A stretch of DNA of 64,000 nucleotides, taken from Skeletonema tropicum (Eukaryota; Bacillariophyta; Thalassiosirophyceae; Thalassiosirales; Thalassiosiraceae). The notes below the pieces were generated by a model, which saw nothing but the letters and a program-made list of their open reading frames with translations, was not told the origin of the DNA and ran no database searches. A program made the position numbers and the translations under genes. Of the stretch, positions 1 to 11,470 are shown piece after piece. Location of the stretch: the NCBI GenBank assembly GCA_037178625.1, contig JAWZXG010000031.1, forward strand, positions 124,001 through 188,000. Reading direction: 5' to 3'. The first letter of the stretch is position 1. The number at the start of each line of letters is the position of its first letter.

Positions 1-615
1 CTTGAAGACACGGCTTGAGCATCCTTCACTGATGCATCGTTTGCGCTCTCTTTTTGCCCCATGTCTTTGGCACACTCCTCCTTTTTGAGCATATTTTGTG
101 CATCCTTCCCTGCTGCATCGTTTCACCTTCTTCTTTGCCCCATGCCTCCTGCACACTCCTCCATTTCGAGCTTGTTTTGAGCATCCCTCAAAGCTGCATC
201 GTTTCCTTACTGCCCCATGTCTTTGGCACACTCCTCCTGTGATGGCGTGATTTGTGCATCCTTCAGCCGAGCATCGTTTGCGCTCTACTTTTGCCCCATG
301 CCTGATACACACTCCTCCTGTTTGAGCATACTTTGAGCATCCATCAACGCTGCATCGTTTGACTTTTGCCCCATGCCTAATGCACACTCCACCTTTTCGA
401 ACTTGATTTGTGCATCCTTCAGCGCTGCATCGTTTGACCTTTGCTCCATGGCTAACGCACACTCCTCCACTGACTGCTATGTTCGTGCATCCATCAGCCG
501 AGCATTCGTATCTGTATCGTTTTTTCTTTGGTGGACCACTTTCTTTATTAGCTGCTGCATCAACTTCTTTCCTCTTCCCGGCCTCCACCGAATTGTTTTT
601 GACACGTTTCGGCAT
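1..615 (-). CDS. Cys/His tandem-repeat (zinc-cluster) protein, 5' part, runs off the left edge
   Basis: Reading leftward from ATG at 615-613, the frame stays open for all 205 codons to the window edge. After a basic, Lys-rich head (about 35 residues, with PPKKKR near 33-38) come at least seven tandem units of 25-27 residues. Each has the spacing C-x4-C-x9-C-x2-H, as in CSAEGC-TNQVRKGGVC-IRHGA. The units differ at the DNA level but keep every Cys and His, which argues for selection on this frame; the overlapping shorter frames contain stops. Repeats of this kind occur in many diatom, oomycete and plant proteins (called WRKY19-like) and are thought to bind zinc. A nuclear role is inferred from the basic head. 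The C-terminus and any fused domain lie outside the window. Confidence 0.85.
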   Translation of the reverse strand, partial: MPKRVKNNSVEAGKRKEVDAAANKESGPPKKKRYRYECSADGCTNIAVSGGVCVSHGAKVKRCSAEGCTNQVRKGGVCIRHGAKVKRCSVDGCSKYAQTGGVCIRHGAKVERKRCSAEGCTNHAITGGVCQRHGAVRKRCSFEGCSKQARNGGVCRRHGAKKKVKRCSREGCTKYAQKGGVCQRHGAKRERKRCISEGCSSRVFK

Positions 616-937
616 GATGTTCAAATTTTATTTTTGCTTCTCTGCCAAACTACCCGCCACTGCTCCCAAGCTTTCAATGATTATCTTTCTCAGCGCAGAT
701 GCGGTCTGTATTGGCCATCCTCAGCTATTGCTAACCGACGACATGGATGGATATCGTAGGCAACCAATACACCCCCCGTTCATTGTGCGTTGGACGAATG
801 CACTGATTTTTGCCGGAGGGCATTTGGCTTAACTTGGCTGCCGCTGCAACCTTCGCACAAGATGCATGGGAATTCTCTCAAGACGATGAGTTGTTAAGTA
901 CCTAAGTACGCTTGTAATTACAATATGTACCCTGCCT
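616..937. other. Intergenic, upstream of the Cys/His-repeat gene
   Basis: No gene or repeat was recognised. It would hold the promoter of the leftward gene starting at 615. Confidence 0.4.
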
Positions 938-1760
938 TTAAGCATTTGAGCTGTTAATATTCCGATCAAATTCCTCTGCCTGCCTCTGCTCCGTCAGCTG
1001 CTCATATGAATACAGAGAGATCGCTCTAGAGCTACCTTGCCATTCCACATATCGCTGTCTCATTATTTCATCTGTGTCAGAGCGATAAGATGACTTCAAC
1101 TTCAAAATTTGTTCAAAATCGTCAACTACAACAGAACGACGTTCCAAAGAGCGTCATAAGGACTACGAATTGCACCGTATCGCTAACAGTGGGCTTCTGA
1201 TCCTTCTCGATACTCAGGACAGACATCGCAACGCGTGGTCGGCTTGTACTTACTTTCCGTCTACTTTGACATACGTGTTACATTTCGTAGATCCAAGACA
1301 CGTCTTCCTCTTGCACTTGTTCCTTTCGTCCTTTGGGCTAAACGCTGGAAGTCGGCGTCCTTGAGAGAATTGTTGCGCTTGCTCACTTCAAGCTTCAAAA
1401 TGCTCTTTTGAGTCTCAGATCTGGCAACGGCATATAAATCTTTGTTTCGAATCGATCTTTGACAGCACGATCCAAATCCCAAGGGTTGTTCGTCGCTGCC
1501 GAGACAGTAATGATATAACACCATCACCTCCCATTCGATTGATCTCAGTCAAGATCGAGGTAAGAACTTTCTTGCTGTGCTCGTCTACTACTATCCCGGT
1601 TCGAGCAAATACAATCCAGCTCGTCAATAAAGATGACTGAGTAATCCTTTTCACTTTCTTCTCGGATTGCCCTGTCCATTTGGATCTGATATCAGATGCT
1701 GCTTTAACCGAGAATAAGGTGCAATCAGCGCAATAAGGGTACAGCTTTATCGATAGAGAA
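938..1760 (-). pseudogene. Decayed AAA ATPase of the VPS4/katanin/spastin group
   Basis: Minus-strand reading gives the landmarks of this group in order but in different frames. There is a segment like FSVKAASDIRSKWTGQSEK (about 1665-1725), then a Walker B block SVIFIDELDCICSNRD (about 1590-1640). Next come MGGDGV and AATNNPWDLDRAVKDRFE (about 1450-1490), then IYMPLPDL, and a C-terminal stretch containing VVVDDFEQ near 1120. Stops (TGA at two points near 1530-1545) and at least two frame changes interrupt it. The P-loop region near 1765 is badly eroded. Intact relatives remodel ESCRT-III or sever microtubules; this copy cannot encode one. I cannot tell whether it is a retrocopy or a decayed duplicate. 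The exact subfamily is uncertain; VPS4 fits the NNPWDLD and PLPD blocks best. Confidence 0.65.
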
Positions 1761-2109
1761 CTTTCTTGCCGTGGTGCTCATCTGGAATGTTTCATACGCT
1801 CCCGCTCCTTTTTCCAGACCTCTATTTCCAGCATGTTATGCATCAAGGTATGATGTATCAAACTCTGCAAGATCAAAGGCAAGGAGCAAGTCTTTCGATT
1901 TTGATGGAAGGGAAAGTCATTACCGCTACGATATTTGCAAAAATGGTATTTTCGCGACGAACGTCAGCAGACTTCAAATTTTTGATTGGCTGTGAAAGAA
2001 CAAAAACGCTTCCAACCCAACACCAAAAAAGTACGCATCAACTTGCATCAACAGTATTCATTGGTAGCTGCGCCGTAACCAACGCCATTAATATTCAATT
2101 ATCTCAACA

Positions 2110-3660
2110 ATGAAAGTCTACATTGCCACCCTGCTAACAGTGCTAGGCACCTCAGCCACATCATCTGCCTTTCTCACTCCTCGCCCCGTGCCATCCAAAT
2201 CCACATCATGTAAATCGAGCCTGGACGAAGAATTTGCAACTGCCTTTAAAGATGATTTCTATGCCGATTATGATCCTTCAAAATATGAAAGTAATGAAAA
2301 CAACTCTCGAAGTAGTTATGGCAGTGGTGGTTATGAAGATAGCCGTCCATCACGTGGTCGAGGTGGTGGAGGAAGAGGCAGAGGTCGCAGTGGCGGCAGA
2401 GGAGGAGGCCGTGGCCGAGGAGGTGGACGTGGAGAACGAAGGCCAAAAGAATACCTTGGACCAAATGGACACGATTATGTGCTCTCTAGAGACTCCGGCC
2501 CGAACAATTCCAAATTTGATGAACGATCCATCCACGCCCTGCTAGCGGAGCGATTGCAGGCCAAGTTCTCAAGAGACTTTCGTACCGCTGATGCAATTCA
2601 AATGGAGTTGATTGATGGAGGAGTATTCGTCCATGATGGGATGAAGGAGTGGAGGGCAGATGGGATCCCCTACGGATCGTTTAATGGGGGTGGATCTGGA
2701 AAGAATAATCCACGTAGTTTGGAAGGACAGCTGTATTCCAAATCACCACATTCCGAGGACGTTATGGTGGGTGATGTGGTGAACAATGAGTTGATTACCA
2801 AGTTGGTCACGGAACGGACTAAATTCAAAATGATGAGGCAATATGATAAAGCCGATGCAGTCCGTGAGGGACTACGAACTAAATTCAACGTTTTGATTGA
2901 TGATCGTCTCAAGCAATGGAGTGTCGGCGGGGACTTTGGTGAGGAGCACAATGCCCAACGTGAACTCGCGGATAAGTTTGCCAACAGGGGGTATATCAAG
3001 TCAACATCGTCATTGTCATTGGAGGATCCGGAAGAGGAGGAATATATCCAGTTCCATGTCGATGCGCGGGTTCAGGCCAAGAAGGATCGTAATTTTGAGA
3101 CTGCCGATAAGATTCGGTTAGATTTGGCACAGCGATTTGATGTTATGATTAATGATAAGATGAAGCTTTGGTCGATTGGAGGTCAGTTTGAAGAGTTGGG
3201 TGGAAAGATGGGTAAGCCGAAGGGTGTTTACACACGAAGAGGAGCATTGGGTGACTTGTCTGCTGAAGAGGAAGAAGCCGTGTCAAAGATGATTACAGAT
3301 AGGTATCATGCCAAGAAGCAAAAGAATTTTGATGTGGCGGATGAGATTCGCGATGAGTTGTTGAACAAGTTCAATGTGAAGATTGATGACCGCAGCAACG
3401 AATGGAGAGTTGACACTGAGGATTATGCAATGGCTGGGTCGAATTCATTAACGGAGGATGAGGTAGCGTTCATTGATGGCAAGTTGAAGGAGAGGTTTCA
3501 TTTCAAGCGAGAACGGCAGTTTGAGGAGGCTGATGCCATTAGGGATCATTTGCAGGAAAGATTTGGTATCCAGGTTGATGATAGGGTGAAGGAATGGTAT
3601 GTTGACTCGTTATTATCAGGAGTTGGTGCTGAGGCGGAAGAGGAGGATGCTTTGTTGTGA
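2110..3660 (+). CDS. Putative plastid-targeted protein with RGG box and five CysRS-tail-like repeats
   Basis: Single exon, 516 residues. The first 20 residues are a hydrophobic signal peptide ending in SSAFLTP, an ASAF-like cleavage motif with Phe at +1, as in diatom proteins sent to the complex plastid. Residues 77-112 are a Gly/Arg-rich RGG stretch typical of RNA-binding proteins. Five repeats of about 44 residues follow (near 143-184, 231-274, 315-358, 393-436, 455-498). Their consensus is R-x-AK-x4-F-x3-AD-x-IR-x-EL, then FxVxIDDR and W. They resemble the C-terminal helical tail of cysteinyl-tRNA synthetase (the ARxxKDFxxADxIRDEL pattern), but no synthetase core is present. A role in plastid RNA or tRNA handling is inference. 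AATAAA-like motifs follow the TGA at once. Confidence 0.85.
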   Translation: MKVYIATLLTVLGTSATSSAFLTPRPVPSKSTSCKSSLDEEFATAFKDDFYADYDPSKYESNENNSRSSYGSGGYEDSRPSRGRGGGGRGRGRSGGRGGGRGRGGGRGERRPKEYLGPNGHDYVLSRDSGPNNSKFDERSIHALLAERLQAKFSRDFRTADAIQMELIDGGVFVHDGMKEWRADGIPYGSFNGGGSGKNNPRSLEGQLYSKSPHSEDVMVGDVVNNELITKLVTERTKFKMMRQYDKADAVREGLRTKFNVLIDDRLKQWSVGGDFGEEHNAQRELADKFANRGYIKSTSSLSLEDPEEEEYIQFHVDARVQAKKDRNFETADKIRLDLAQRFDVMINDKMKLWSIGGQFEELGGKMGKPKGVYTRRGALGDLSAEEEEAVSKMITDRYHAKKQKNFDVADEIRDELLNKFNVKIDDRSNEWRVDTEDYAMAGSNSLTEDEVAFIDGKLKERFHFKRERQFEEADAIRDHLQERFGIQVDDRVKEWYVDSLLSGVGAEAEEEDALL

Positions 3661-3879
3661 ATAAAAGCTAGTAAATAAATCGATGCTTGTATACATGAAT
3701 TGTTTCAAAAAAAAAGGTTTGCAATAGCAACTATTTTTGATTTACTTTATCATCGACATACATACTTCGTGCATAATATTCCCATCCTGAACCCCATCAC
3801 GATACTCATCTTGACTCCATTTGATGCCTGATAGGTGACTGTGACTGCTGACTGCCCCGGGAGACTTTAAACTAACGCC
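3661..3879. other. Short intergenic stretch with polyadenylation-like motifs
   Basis: AATAAA-like strings at about 3660 and 3674 suit 3' end formation of the preceding gene. Nothing else was seen. Confidence 0.4.
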
Positions 3880-4971
3880 AACTTCCACTGAGAGGCAATG
3901 TGACGACGGAAAGAAGGCCACCCGAAACGGCAATGAATATCATACCTGTCAGCTCAGAGACACTGTATCGGACGTAACGAGCCAGTCTCATCCCAACTCG
4001 AGGAAAGGTACAACATTTTTGATGATGATGCTTGCGCCAGACGTGATACGCTTCTCCTTCCTCGTACTCTCCACATCAAACTTTACTCTCTTCGTTTGCA
4101 TCTCCAGGGTGGAGTTATCTTCTTTCTCGTCAAGTTTTGCCTTCCAAATAGCGAGTTCGAGTTGTGTCATGAGCTCCTTTAGTAGGATGTTGTGCTCAGC
4201 TCTGTAGTGTTCCAATCTATTGATAACCGATCTAATCCACATACTTATTGCGTTTACCATCTCATGTGCACCAATATTTGGAAGCTCCTGATTGATGCGA
4301 TCAATCTCTTCTTTGATTTCATTTCTCCAGCTCTCCAGTAGCAGAGAGGAGATGGTGCTGTGGATCCCCTCAGTCCACACAAGATCGACCGTTGTTAGAT
4401 TGTGACACCCATCGAACTGGTTGTACCGTAATTCAAAAGAATCAAAAGGAATCAAATTGTCTTTTAATGGGATGGCAATGCGTCGAAGATTTGGACAACG
4501 ATTGAATGCACCCGCCCCAAATATCTCCAAGTTGCTACCGTCAGCTGCTCACATTTTCTAAACGCTTCAGCTCCAATGGTCCTGTGACAGTTGGCATTTT
4601 GATGCTCCTCAGAGACCCTGCAACCACAAAATGCACGATATCCAATTCTTTCCAACTCATCACCGAATTCCACGTCCGACAGGGGCAACGCAACGAAAGA
4701 ACGCCCTACACTTTCAATCTCTCCTTCACGCCTAACAATTGAATCCTTCCTCTCAGCAATTTGCACTTACAGAATGCCTAAAACTCAATTATTTCCACGC
4801 CATCATGCACCACCACAGACACAAGATGTTGACGGTGATAAAATAATATGTATCTTTGACGGGTGGATGGATGACGGCGTGGATAACACCGTCGGGCACA
4901 AGTTGTTGAAGACTGCCCAAGTAGACAAAATTATTATTATTATTATTGCCAGCGTCAATGTCGTCGGCCAT
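3880..4971 (-). pseudogene. BspA-like leucine-rich repeat gene, broken (copy L1)
   Basis: Starts at ATG 4971 with MADDIDAGNN and an in-frame AAT run that expands Asn, then breaks into several frames. The longest clean piece (4530-3988) holds LRR units of the LRR_5/BspA type (GAGAFNRCPNLRRIAIP, QFDGCHNLTTVDL). A helical C-terminal region with many Glu/Lys and the ending FLELG follows. Frameshifts or stops occur at about 4785, 4690 and 4540. A related copy lies at 40790-41863, and the similarity continues past the stop into the 3' flank. Intact relatives are a large diatom family of unknown function. Confidence 0.75.
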
Positions 4972-5104
4972 TCTGAGAGGAGAATTATCACTACCTCCAC
5001 TGTCGGGAATCTTATCCTTTATCTTCCTGACTAACTACAGACTACATTATTTAAGTATGTTGTGTAATTTGTTTTAGGTGTAGTTTGTAGTTGAAGTGGG
5101 AATT

Positions 5105-5260
5105 TGGATAAAGAAAGGGCACGGGGGCAGATCCCATAGGGCTATTGACTCTAAAAGGCGATTATTGGGCATTATGACGTTAATAATTGGTATTTAGATG
5201 CACTAATTTGCTCATTTGAAAGGATTTGAGGGGGGATCGCCCCCCATAGGCCAATGACGG
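5105..5260 (-). repeat. LRR-gene upstream repeat (copy F1)
   Basis: Shares a block with 11357-11470 and 41960-42110: AGGGCACGGGGGCA, an AATTGACTC-like string, AGGCGATTATTGGGCAT, then GATTTGAGGGGG. It sits on the 5' side of the L1 gene, as F3 does for L2. It could be a conserved promoter/5' UTR piece copied with the LRR genes, or a repeat of its own. Confidence 0.6.
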
Positions 5261-5631
5261 GATGCTCTCCACTAGCTTGGTTGCCGCGGTACTTTGACTT
5301 GGTCCTGCGTCCTGCCTCCAGGCCCACCAACGCATACTTCCAAGGGGGCAGTAGATCAGAGTAGTTGAACGAAAGGTGAGGCATGAGAGGCATAGTCAGC
5401 ATTATGTCGAATGTGCTTAGAAGATCAAAGAGAGATCATTGATTTCATTTGCAAAGAATAGATGTCGGATTCATGAAATGTCGGATATCGACGATCATCA
5501 GCTGTCTGCAATACAGTAATCATTTCCTCTGACAGCAATTGATTATTTATCTGTTCTTTATTATGTAACAGCAGTCAGCATCAGCACAACGACGTAGCAA
5601 ATAGAACACTTTAGCTCCAGCGCCATCGAAA
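5261..5631. other. Intergenic, upstream of the 1,692-residue gene
   Basis: A minus-strand open stretch at 5402-5172 (GLWGAIPPQIL) looks like an extension of the F1 repeat rather than a gene. The 5' UTR of the next gene must lie here. Confidence 0.35.
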
Positions 5632-8600
5632 ATGGATTCTCTAGATAAAAAATCGATCGATTCCTTCTTGCGTGTAGCGGGTGGACTTGCAAAGTCATCA
5701 CTCCACTCAAGCAGTGCAAAGAATGGAGCAGCATCAGCAGGAAGCAATCCAGTTGATGCAGTTAAAGATACGTCTGTAATAGAGAGAGCCGTCAAAGAGG
5801 GTGAAAATATTCGTCTGATATTGCGCTCCAATGGACATGAATTTCCAGCAAAAGATAACACAACTCATGATGATAACAATCCAGAATATGTCGTGTGCCT
5901 CGCTCATCATGTTCCCTCGGATCAATTCATTCTATTTGTCTTCAATGCGACCACCATGCCCTGTCAACTGATCCGATTTGATCGAGATGGAAACGAAATT
6001 GAGAGCGATGTCATCCGGAACCATATGTGTTGGAATGCGGTAGATGCAGCTGTGTTGGTAGCAGCAGTAAATAAATGTCATGAGGGCAGTGTAGCATATT
6101 TTGACAATGAAGCGTGTGCATCTAATGGCAAGAGGAGGGGGGAATGTGTCCGCTTAGTAAACATGAAGAATGATGCAGATGGAACTGATGTGAAGATGAG
6201 TTCCGGTAGTGGAGAAGAGGATGAAGAGAGTGACGAGGAGGATTTAGATGAAGATGAGTTCGAAGTCATTCGAGCACTCATCTTGACAGAACTACTCAGC
6301 GATGGATCTAGTGGGGCGAACTTTCAACATCCCGATCCTAATTTTCTTTTACCACTGGCGGAATCAATCTCCAAAGAGCTCTACGATTGGAGGTACATGT
6401 GTAACCACATCCCTTCCCGTTCCGAATGGCCGAAGTTACCATCGCATTCAGAATGGCAAGCTGCTAATGCTGAAGGGGTGAATGCCTCGGAGAGAGAAGA
6501 GCTTGACGACATATCATTGGGGAGGAATTCCCAGTTCGGTAAGAGTGTAGAATATTGTCAGAATGCGATTGAGAAGATGAACTCGCTGTTGTGCAAGATT
6601 GCGGAGCGAGGAACGGATTCTGCCTCTATTTATGAGCTTGGGAAGGAAGGAATTCTGTCACTCACGACACTCGAGTTTATGAACCAGCGACACGCAGATA
6701 CCTGGCCTGACTATCACGAAGTCTTCGAAGAGATAGAGCAAACTTGCTTTGAGGCCTCAACACAGATCAAAGAAAACCTGATGACATGGAAGAGTGCTTC
6801 GGAAAGCATACCAATGGAAGAAAGTGACGACGAAGAGAATTCAGAATGGGAAGAGGATGATGGGTGTGTTGAAGTGGCTTCTAAGCTGGTGACTGCTTGG
6901 ATCAAAGAAGATAAAGCTCTTCTAAAAGCCCTCTCGAATGTCGTCGGAACCATTGATCTAACTCTCAACAGCGAACAACAATCTTTGCAAAGCGCCATTG
7001 ACCGTGTTGAATCTGAATTGGATTCCATATTGTCGCTGAAGAAAGATGCCGAAAGGAAAACTAAACTGTATGCGTCGATAATTATTAAGTTGTGGAACAG
7101 CTCTTGTTCAGATGATGATGATGATGATGGTGGAGATGATGAACCATGGTTAAGAGGGGCGCTAATACCACTGTGGACGAAATACGATCTAGAGTCGCAT
7201 ATATCTTTTGGATGGTGCGAGGCTGAGCATGATGATTCCTCTGTAATAAAATTTGTCATCGATGTTGCTGGTCTCACAGCTGGCCTGAAAGAATTAATAG
7301 TACGTCTCGCTACTTACACCACAGACCATAGTCAGACGCAGTTTGATCTCATATGGAAGAAGAAAATTCAGCCAGCTGTCAATTCGACGGTGAACAGTAT
7401 CAAGACATTACTTGAATTAGGAGACCTCCGAAATGCATCAATTGTGGCTGCATGTTGTCTGAGAGTCTTTTGCGACGGGGATATGATCGGAGCAGTGGGG
7501 CATTGGTACGAAAACAACGACGCATATGAAAGCGAATACGACGCATATGTCGTTGTCGCAAAGAAGTTTCAGGAATTGTGGAGAGAGTATCATCCGTATG
7601 TAGCTGCAATTGCATTGGCTTACTTCGACATTGAATCCCCTAAACGTGAAGCTGGTAGTCATTGGTTCTTTGATATTCTTCAAAGTGGATTTGCTTACGC
7701 TCCCAGTGATTCATCGGGTGAGTGATGTATTCATGCATCTTTGCCTTTCATAATCATTTCTCACTGTAATTATCATGTGCTCAGATTTTTGCTGGTCAAC
7801 AGAAAATCGGAGAACAACCGCGTACGAGGTACGATGGGGCCGGCTTTCTCATCCAGCTAGTGAAATATTTCACAGTCATGGCTGGCAACATCCGGTATTT
7901 TACTGCCTTCGAGGTTGTAACAATGAAGAGGAACTGACTTTATCGGACTTGAGGAAATATGAAGCTCCTACTGTAATCAAAGAGCGCTTTAACATGACAA
8001 AAAAGCTTGGAAGGACTCGCGATGCAATTGCGTTTGCACGCATTTTGGGAGGTGATCATGAATGCATACAATATCTCTTCAATAATGGGCTTGTAGATGA
8101 AGCTATGGTGCAGGCAAGTGCCTCGAAAAACGTCGAAGGGCTATCGCAACTAAGCAAAGGTCTCCTTTTAACCAACCCACGCGCTAGTGTCTTGTGCATG
8201 CAAGCATATATTCTTGAAGTGATGGAAGGTATCGATGAACGCCGTGACGAATTCCCCAAGGAGGGGATTGATAAGCTGGTAGGCATTTTGGAAGAGAGGT
8301 GGCCGAAGCCAGCTCTCGCTGGAGATGGTTCTGAACAGCGTGGATTGACAAGGGCGCCCTCACTGCGTTTTTTGACAACCAAATCTCTTGCTCGAGCCTT
8401 CCTCTGTGCTGCGAAATCTACAGCTGAGATGCAGACGATATTTGAACAGAAATATTTTGTCGAAAGTGGAATATCTCCACTTCTTGCAACTATCGCTATA
8501 ATTGCACGGGCAACGTTTGCACGGACTAATGCCAGCAATTTGGGTTTGTCACTCAAGTATTTTCTCAGAAAGTTAGGTCTACTGTCTGTGGAAGAAAAGG

Positions 8601-10777
8601 ATGTATCAGGCTCCTTCACACAATTTGAATTAATCGGAAAGACCCTTGATGAAATGGATTACTTGGACTTGGTTTGCTTCTTGTACGAGTCAGCCAAGTT
8701 CTTGATGGAAGAAGGCTGCCGCTCCACCTTTTGCTTCACGCTCGCGTTGTTTTCTTCCGTCCAAATAGGCGTTCGGACAGGCTGCATATCATTTGCGTTG
8801 GATGTGATTGGATCTTTGAAGGTGATCGAGGAGGATCGTTTTCTTATTGAATACTACTCAATATCTCCACTAAGCAGTTTGTCTGCGTGCTTCTCGGCAT
8901 TGTTTACTAGCGTTGGGTACAACAACTGTCAAGAAGTTCAAGACGCCCTCCTAGAGGCATTCTTCAAAGTGAAAGTGAGGGATTCGAATTCCTCTTCTCA
9001 CGACAGAATTTTCAATGAAGATGTGCATCAATCTCGAGTTTGGTTGGGGATGGCATATTCACATCGTCATGATAAACAATCCGCAATCGATGCAATCGTC
9101 TCCAGCATCATCTCTAACCATCTCAGTAGCGCCGATAGTCTCCAAATTTTTGATGAAGTCATTCTCAAAACACTCCGCAGCCTACAGGTAGTACACGAAA
9201 CAAGAGATGGGAATCATACTATGAAATCATACGTCCAATCTGGAAAGCGACAACAACTTACAGAGAACGAACGAGACGAAATGATAAAACTATTTATTTC
9301 CAAGGTGCTTGTGAGGTCTTCATTCCTGGCTTCGGATACAATTGCAGAGTTGATCGAACATTACAAAGCAATCGATCCGCTCTTCTTGGTCGGCCATGCT
9401 AACGATATTGAGACAAATCTTATCAATGTTTCAGAGTTCAAGACGGGGTTATCACAGAGGGCATCCCTGTTCATCACTTCCACGATCATGTACTATGTCC
9501 ATGGCAACAGCTATATCGTGCTTGAACTAGGACTCAGATGGCTAAGGAACGCTTTGTGTTCTCAAGATGGCGTGGTGCAATTTGATAATTATGACGATTA
9601 TGGACGGGGCGAATGGGCGGTGAATAAATTCAGAGATGAGGGAGATTATGAAGTATTCTTTTCCAGCAATGCGTGGAGTGCGAGCTATTACTACCGACAT
9701 GAGACTAGAAAGCTTGAAGGACATCCCAAGTCAGCGGCAAAGGCCCTCGTGGCAGTGTTGGAGGCAAAAGCTTTGCTTCTCTTGGAACAGACCCCTCGTA
9801 TCTCTCATCTCTGCCGAGAAGCATTGGCTCTGTGTCGTGTCTTGGACTTTTTGCTTGAACCTACACTGGAAGCAATTGCTGCCGTTGATGAAGCATGGCG
9901 CAATATGCAACTACAAAAGGACCAGCTTCCACCATTTTTGCAGCCGATCAACTTGGTCGCTCTCATCATGGACTTGGAATGGAGTGTAAGACCTGATTAC
10001 ACTGCTAATCGCGAAGATGGTGAGGGGGCAGACGGCGTCCCCTCAATCTCATTCATCGATGAAAGGGCTGCTATTGCTGTACACTATGGCAAATTCACTG
10101 ATGCTCTGAGTTTATGTACTAGGGCATGGAACAAAGAATTCTGGGCGAAACTCTCGGACAGGACGAGCCGATGGTCCATTGACTGGAAATGTGGCAAGAA
10201 AATTCGCAGAGTGTTGCGTGCATGTCTACACATAATAAAAGGCGCAATTTCGAGTGGAGAAGACTTGCCGGATGACTTTATGAATCAAGCATTACACATG
10301 ATTTTGTCAATGAATTGGTTCAGAGCCTGTACGAAATGCTCTCCTGGTGTGAGCAAGTATGCTCAGCAGCTAGTGGTTTGCCATGACAGCATAGCCTTGG
10401 TGCATCAAATTGCGTTAGCATGGAGTGATCTGTCGGATAATACCAAGAGCCCTTTTGGACAATCTCTAAGTCATTGCTCGAATGTAATTCAGTGCTTAAG
10501 CCGATGCATACATACCCTGAGAGAGGAGGGAATGTTTCGAGATTGGAGATGTGATGAATGTAACTATCGTTTTGATATTCACCGTACTTGTGCGGAATTT
10601 GATGAGGCCGAAGAAGCAGTAGGACAAGTTAAAGCGAGGAAGAGACGGAAGCTTCTTGGAAAATCTTCAGCTGTATCTGATTTCAAAGAGCTCGAGAGGT
10701 ACGCAACTCAATTGCACATGAAAGAGCAGTGTCATTGGTGTAAAGATGCAACCAGACGGATTGAGAATAAGAGTTAA
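5632..10777 (+). CDS. Large two-exon protein of unknown function (1,692 residues)
   Basis: Exon 1 is 5632-7717 and exon 2 is 7785-10777. The 67-base intron has GTGAGT at 7718 and ends ...GCTCAG at 7784. Its phase (1) joins the two long frames exactly, giving ...PSDSSDFCW.... No domain was recognised with confidence. Visible features are three acidic runs (about residues 190-212, 395-412, 490-503), then long helical, Leu/Ala-rich sequence over most of exon 2 that looks like an alpha-solenoid. Near the C-terminus are paired Cys motifs (CDEC ... CHWC) flanking a basic stretch KARKRRKLL. Solenoid plus acidic linkers would suit a scaffold such as a nucleoporin (Nup160 and ELYS were considered), but I see no diagnostic motif. 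Upstream TATA and initiator elements were not identified. Confidence 0.85.
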
Positions 10778-11356
10778 TTGGGGGTAAAGAGTTTCGGACT
10801 CTGGCGCCGCCGATTTTTACCCAGTGTGTCCCGTATCTTGCGAAGACTACCACCAAAAGGTGAGGAAATGGCAGCGACAACTGGAACAGCGGGGGCTAAG
10901 TGAAATCAACATGAACAAGTGGAGAGGAGGAGGATCGACCGAGCGCCACAACTACTTCAAAATCGTGCACACACTTGGATGTATGAGTTAATTATCTCGA
11001 GAAGGTGAAGATCAAGATCGCATTGGACTTTAATTGGATCTAAAAGCAGTGTCATAAACTATTTACATTTTGTAGCCACATGAGACACTTATCTACCGAC
11101 CTGAAGCTCTTACTCGTGTGAAGACGGAAACGACAATCCTGATCATCTCGTCTCTCTACTCTAGTAGAGGCAGCAAATGTGCCACAGGAATAGGCGATGG
11201 GATTGTAGGGACAGGATGGGACCTAGTCATTGCTTAAAATCAAAGCTGCTCATGCCGTCAATTGCCTTTCTTTGCTTTGGGACGGTATTGGTTATGGATG
11301 ATGTTGTTGATTGGAATTTTGTGAGTGAAGAGATAATGGATTTTTATTGCCGATTT
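10778..11356. other. Intergenic, nothing recognised
   Basis: A short palindrome CTCTACTCTAGTAGAG lies at about 11153-11168. No supported gene; the longest open stretch (11177-11362) has no recognisable content. Confidence 0.4.
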
Positions 11357-11470
11357 AAATAGAGGGCACGGGGGCAGATACCATAGGGTAATTGACTCCA
11401 ATAGGCAATTATTGGGTATTCATACGTCATAACCGGTATTTGGATGCAAATATGCTCACTCACAGGATAT
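11357..11470 (-). repeat. LRR-gene upstream repeat (copy F2), fragment at the left edge of the array
   Basis: Matches F1 and F3 (AGAGGGCACGGGGGCAGA, then AATTGACTCCAATAGGC) but no LRR coding sequence was found next to it. At about 11471 it passes directly into array spacer sequence, so it marks the left junction of the tandem array. Confidence 0.6.

Noticed and set aside
285..470. Minus-strand frame MEECALAMEQ... in the left repeat
   Set aside because: Stops occur at equivalent points of several repeat units. The overlapping Cys/His frame is open throughout and explains the conservation.
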